Shown: one piece after another, positions 60,501 to 64,000 of the stretch | Position numbering within the stretch: the stretch's first letter is position 1 | Layout: the number at the start of each line of letters is the position of its first letter | Translations under genes and position numbers: made by a program | Assembly (NCBI GenBank): GCA_033026295.1 | Contig: CM065176.1 | Span: forward strand, 12,255,945-12,319,944 | Length of the DNA stretch: 64,000 bases | Source of the DNA: Channa striata | Lineage: Eukaryota; Chordata; Actinopteri; Anabantiformes; Channidae | Reading direction: 5' to 3' | Notes under the pieces: model-generated | What the model was told of the DNA's origin: nothing | Database searches by the model: none | Seen by the model: the letters and a program-made list of their open reading frames with translations, nothing else

Positions 60501-63500
60501 GTTGTGTTTGCTTTCTAACACATGAAGACCGCAGCCGGAGTGCAAGTGCGCCCATACTAGGTACAGTATAGACCACAGGTCATTGTAGGGCTGCAGTAGT
60601 TCTTGACGGTAACTACTGAGTGTTTTTCCAATCATTCAACATCTTTACCTTCTCTAAACGCCTTCATCCAGCTGGCCTTTTTTTTTTTTTTTTTTTTTTT
60701 TTTACCCCCTGTCAGTAGCTGCAGTGCTTTAACCCCCCCCCCCCTTGTCCTTACCTGTTGTTGCACACAGTTTCTGTCCAACATACAGCCAGTCTGTCAT
60801 GTTGATTTGCCTGTGTATGCATGTATTTGTTTACACGCTTTTGTTTTTATTTAAGTATTACTCGTTCACAAAACTGTATCAGATTATGATTTACTTGGCT
60901 CTTGGATGCTCCTCGAGAAATATGTAAAACCTAACTAATATTTTTCCTTTTAATCTAATAGAATAAACATTTTATTCAATTCTTAGACAGCCGTCATGTT
61001 TAATGCATGTATATTAGAGAGGGAATTGCTTTTATTGCTCACTACCATGGCCTGTCAGTCCACCAGGACCTGAAGCGGCCATGGTAGTTGTTTTGTTTAT
61101 TTTTTGTTTTTTCTGACCCTATGCATCACTTCTGTTAGCCCCGATCTGCGCATGCCTCCTACACTGATGCTTATGATGATGGTTCTGTGGGCATTTCTTT
61201 GTACAGCCGAAACAGAGCGACAGGGCACTGACCATCTGGATCTGGCTGGGCTTCCACAGAGGTCTGCTAACAGTGACAGTACACACACACTCCCTACAAC
61301 CCCAGAGAGCAGGAAAAAGTCCAAAGGAATAAAGAAACTATTTGGGAAGTGAGTAGAGAATGGCATAACTTCAACTTGACCTCATTACTACTTTGTGAAG
61401 TCTAGCTGTTGAATTAAGCAATTAAAGAAGATATATATAATAATGAATATGTCCTATTTTGAAGGCTAAAAAGAAGTCAGTCTACCACATTCAACCTAGA
61501 TGACAACCTTGTAGAAGGTGAGTTCAAGCGGGGTGGAGTGCGAGCCACAGCAGGACCTAGACTGGGCTGGTCTCGTGACCTCCAGCGAGTCAACAAGTAA
61601 GTCTGTGCATTCAGCCTAAATAATGAGACCCAGAACGGGGTTTTCCTGTTTGGAGCGTCTTATGTACAGTGTTTTTGACAAAGCAGACTATGTAGTAGTA
61701 GTAATAATAATAATAATAATAATGTGAGTAAAATGCAATTTCCAGAAAAGTTGCAAGATAAAAAAAAAGTTTGTGTTTTCAAATAGAATCATTTTTAGTG
61801 TTTTTTTAGTACAATAGTACAGAGAACCAACTGAGAAATGTTTGAGGTTTTATGAGTCTTTTTGTTTTTCTTTATGTTTTAAAAAAGACTATATACTCAT
61901 ATTCAGTGTGAGCAACATGTTTCAAGATAGGTTGGGACAGGGGCACATTTACCACTGTATTGCATCATCTCAGTTTTCAGAACACAAACAAATTCAGGTT
62001 CAGTGTTCAATATCTTGTCTTTGTTCAATTTGCAATCAAAATGTGTTTCAAATGATTTGTAAATCATGGTGTTCTCATATACTATTACATAGTTTCCACT
62101 TTTCTGGAAATGGTTTGTATCAAATCTTCAAATTGAAAGTTGTATCTGTTAATCTTTTTTATAATGCTACAGGTTTGTGCCTATACACCTTACGAAGGTT
62201 TTTACTTTACTTCCCCCTTAGTGAAGTGGACGCTCCCTTTGCACGCTGGTCAAAGGATCAGGTGTGTGATTGGCTTCAGGAGCAGGGTCTCGGGCTTTAT
62301 GTGAACATGGCTCGTGGATGGATCTCCTCAGGCCAGACACTGCTACAGGCCTCACAACATGACCTGGAGAGGGTGAGAGTAATCAAAAATCCAAACGTCA
62401 TCTAGGCATTTAAGTGTTAAGTGTTGGACTTCAGTGTTTCCCCTAGAACATTTTTCAGGCATGGTGGCAAGAGGATAAGAGGTTTTGTGCGCACACATAA
62501 ACATTTTGGGGTATTTACTTCAACGGTCAAACAATTGCCTTTAACACTTAACAGCTTAACACTTTTCTTTTTAAAACTGCATTTTAAATTTGAGGCCAAC
62601 AAACTGGAACTATCTGGATATATCAGATTCAAATAGATTAAACATCCCATCAATATAATTTATATTTACTTATGTGTGGACTTTTAACAGGACAAAATCG
62701 TATTGTCTCTGCTCTGCATTGTAAATATTACGTGAATCTAGTTTCAGCTTTGTGTGCACACAAACACCGGCAGAGCAAAGAGACCACGGAGGAGGAGACA
62801 AGAGAAATGTGCTCTTCAGTTGTGTTCATACAGAGTTCTTCCTGCAGGGTCATGTAAAGTTGAGGCCGTGTTTGTTTGTGTTTTAGAACATAACCGCTGT
62901 GTAACGATCAGAAAAGAACGTTTGTTTTCTCTGATTTACGCATTTGTTCTCGCTAACGTAGCTCCCTCTCTCCATTCACTCGCTTTGTTGCTCTACCACT
63001 GCTCTCACTCTCACTGAGCTGAGGAGGAGGGCCCAAATAAATGGTGCTTTAATGACAGTAACAGACATATCATACAGCTTTTAGTGAGTCAACAAACATG
63101 GTATTTTAGTAAATGGATGGTTCTCATTCTTTAAGCAAAGAGAGAGTGGAGTGCATGTAGGACAGAGCGAGGGGTCTCGCTGGCATAGCGAGAGTAGGGT
63201 AAATGGCAAACTTGTAGTAACATATCTAGATAAATACAAAAATCTCTAGACATATCTAGATAAATCATAAATCTCACTTGTCTTGCTGTTGATGCTTAGG
63301 AACTGGGCATTAAACACCCACTGCACAGAAAGAAACTGCAGCTGGCTTTGCAGGCCCTCGGCTCAGAGCAGGAGGATAATAAGGGAAAGCTGGACTTCAA
63401 CTGGGTGACGAGTAAGTTATCAGCTGTCAGTTCAACATAAAGAGTGGTGCTTTCACATTGATAAACCCTTGAGAATCCCCCCATTACAGTCAAACAAATG

Positions 63501-63898
63501 AGGCAAAACTAACATTTATGAATGTGTTTATTGTGGGAAAGCAAAAAGGGGCATTTGCTCACATACATTAGCTACACATGCAGTAGTTCAATAATTTTCT
63601 ACAATAAATAAATGATTATGTGTAATTGTTTCTCATTTGTTTAATGATTCCCTTTACCTAGTTTTAGGGCTTTAGTTAAAATCTGATCACATTTCTGCAG
63701 AAACAATAAATTGTAATTCTGTTCACTTTATTGATTAGTTTGATTATAATATACGTCAGTATAAGGTTGAATTTCGTCTCATGAGACATTGTTCTCTTCT
63801 CCACCTCAGGATGGCTTGATGACATCGGCCTGCCTCAGTATAAGACCCAGTTTGATGAAGGAAGGGTAGATGGTCGCATGCTGCACTACATGACAGTG
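50382..63898 (+). CDS. ppfibp1: Liprin-beta-1, 5' 21 coding exons; gene continues beyond the right edge
   Basis: Scaffold that pairs with liprin-alpha at cell edges and presynaptic sites. Exons: 50382-50445, 50824-51029, 53103-53192, 53320-53433, 53790-53921, 54742-54834, 55309-55398, 56068-56182, 56375-56419, 57431-57492, 57610-57694, 58338-58477, 58970-59067, 59688-59748, 59969-60143, 60528-60560, 61207-61348, 61465-61596, 62222-62372, 63300-63411, 63810-63898; they close in frame to 743 aa. N-terminus MMSDASDMLAAALEQMDG matches mammals. A coiled coil follows (RLSRLESDKESLVLQVSVLT, MKKAVESLM). Then come a variable linker, RSSFGKGFFKVR, KKSKGIKKLFGK, and FKRGGVRATAGPRLGWSRDL. SAM1 starts about residue 630 (FARWSKDQVCDWLQEQGLG) and SAM2 about 717 (WLDDIGLPQYKTQF). 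SAM3 and the tail are off-window. The exon at 55309 uses a weak donor. Which teleost paralogue (a or b) is undetermined. Confidence 0.95.
51030..53102. other. ppfibp1 intron (between exons ending 51029 and starting 53103)
   Basis: No exon, element or repeat is recognised apart from ordinary AT-rich sequence; the 66- and 68-codon ORFs near 51840-52160 have no support. Confidence 0.5.
55663..55701. repeat. Perfect 17-bp inverted repeat
   Basis: TGTACACAAATGTTAAA and its exact reverse complement flank the five-base loop TAAAG. It lies in the ppfibp1 intron between 55398 and 56068. Confidence 0.9.
57499..57524. repeat. (TTA)n microsatellite
   Basis: A short run of TTA/ATT triplets only a few bases downstream of the ppfibp1 donor at 57492. 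Confidence 0.85.
60528..60560 (+). other. ppfibp1: 33-nt microexon of ppfibp1
   Basis: Encodes 11 residues and leaves phase unchanged, so it can be skipped without shifting frame. With the flanking bases it reads DRSRSASAPILG, bounded by an AAG acceptor and a GTACAG donor. It echoes the TNTPNL motif ending the previous exon. A similar 11-residue insert after SAPNL exists in some mammalian PPFIBP1 isoforms (recalled, not checked). Confidence 0.75.
60682..60745. repeat. Homopolymer tracts (T then C)
   Basis: A T run of over 20 bases at about 60680-60702 and a C run of about 12 at 60734-60745, in a ppfibp1 intron. Length in the assembly may be unreliable. Confidence 0.8.
61041..61088. repeat. 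Perfect 12-bp inverted repeat with structured loop
   Basis: ACTACCATGGCC at 61041-61052 pairs exactly with GGCCATGGTAGT at 61077-61088. The 24-base loop itself contains GTCC-ACCA-GGAC, able to form an inner stem. Confidence 0.85.
61697..61723. repeat. (TAA)n microsatellite
   Basis: TAGTAGTAATAATAATAATAA run in the ppfibp1 intron after the exon ending 61596. Confidence 0.85.
61915..62125. mobile_element. Rearranged end fragments of a Tc1-like family
   Basis: GTTGGGACAGGGGCACATTT followed by ACCACTGT, then ATATCTTGTCTTTG and GATTTGTAAATCATGGTGTTC, resemble the end regions of the same fish Tc1-like family as the element at 29.2-30.7 kb. The two pieces appear in opposite orientations, suggesting an internally deleted, inverted copy. 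The 187-codon ORF starting at 61842 joins this junk to a real SAM-domain exon. Assignment is by recall of the family. Confidence 0.55.
62432..63047 (+). repeat. Dispersed repeat, copy 2 (hAT-like MITE end)
   Basis: Starts with CAGTGTTTCCCCTAG, a typical end of fish hAT MITEs, and is similar to 46816-47630 in the same orientation. It fills much of the ppfibp1 intron between 62372 and 63300. The far end is poorly defined. Confidence 0.6.
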
Positions 63899-64000
63899 GT
63901 GAGTGTCAGCAAGAGAAATGCACTTCCTCCACACAACCTCCACATACGGACGTCCAGTGACTGCAGGCCACTCTTAACAGTGTGACCTGATCTCACCCTC

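Noticed and set aside
61842..62405. 187-codon ORF
   Set aside because: Only 62222-62372 is a real SAM1 exon; the upstream part is transposon-derived sequence before a good acceptor, and the downstream part follows the donor at 62372.

Overview
This window is vertebrate nuclear DNA, almost certainly from a ray-finned (teleost) fish. The genes are split into many small GT-AG exons with AT-rich introns. Decayed Tc1-like and other transposons of the kind common in fish are scattered through it, along with (GT)n microsatellites. All calls rest on translating exons by eye and joining splice sites so that the reading frame closes. No alignment was run.

Layout, left to right. (1) Positions 684-780, minus strand: the first coding exon of nr1h4 (farnesoid X receptor); the rest of that gene lies to the left of the window. 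(2) Positions 4376-13690, minus strand: complete slc17a8 (vesicular glutamate transporter 3), 12 coding exons, 586 aa. Its sixth intron carries a DIRS-like retroelement remnant. (3) Positions 16868-19751, minus strand: an unrecognised, apparently single-exon gene for a coiled-coil, C-terminally membrane-anchored protein with about four tandem internal repeats. It is broken by two one-base frame shifts. (4) Positions 20459-33985, plus strand: complete bmal2 (arntl2), a bHLH-PAS clock transcription factor, 631 aa. It diverges from gene 3 across a GC-rich interval of about 0.7 kb. (5) Positions 37011-39704, plus strand: a complete guanylate cyclase activating protein gene (GCAP family, 198 aa). 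(6) Positions 50382-63898, plus strand: the first 21 coding exons (743 aa) of ppfibp1 (liprin-beta-1), running off the right edge. A GC-rich promoter and probable non-coding first exon lie near 41.0-41.28 kb.

The genes do not form an operon or a single pathway. The neighbourhood is informative as synteny. nr1h4-slc17a8 and bmal2-ppfibp1 are each neighbour pairs in mammals, on two arms of the same human chromosome (12). Here they sit side by side, with the unrecognised gene between the two pairs and a GCAP gene inserted between bmal2 and ppfibp1.

The best leads are the unrecognised repeat-bearing tail-anchored gene (frame shifts, tandem repeats, shared promoter with a clock gene), a consensus RORE just inside bmal2, an ambiguous bmal2 microexon acceptor, a conserved-looking 33-nt liprin-beta-1 microexon, a weak splice donor that could give a short liprin-beta-1, and several strong DNA hairpins. 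I found no RNA genes, CRISPR arrays or clear novel enzymatic system.
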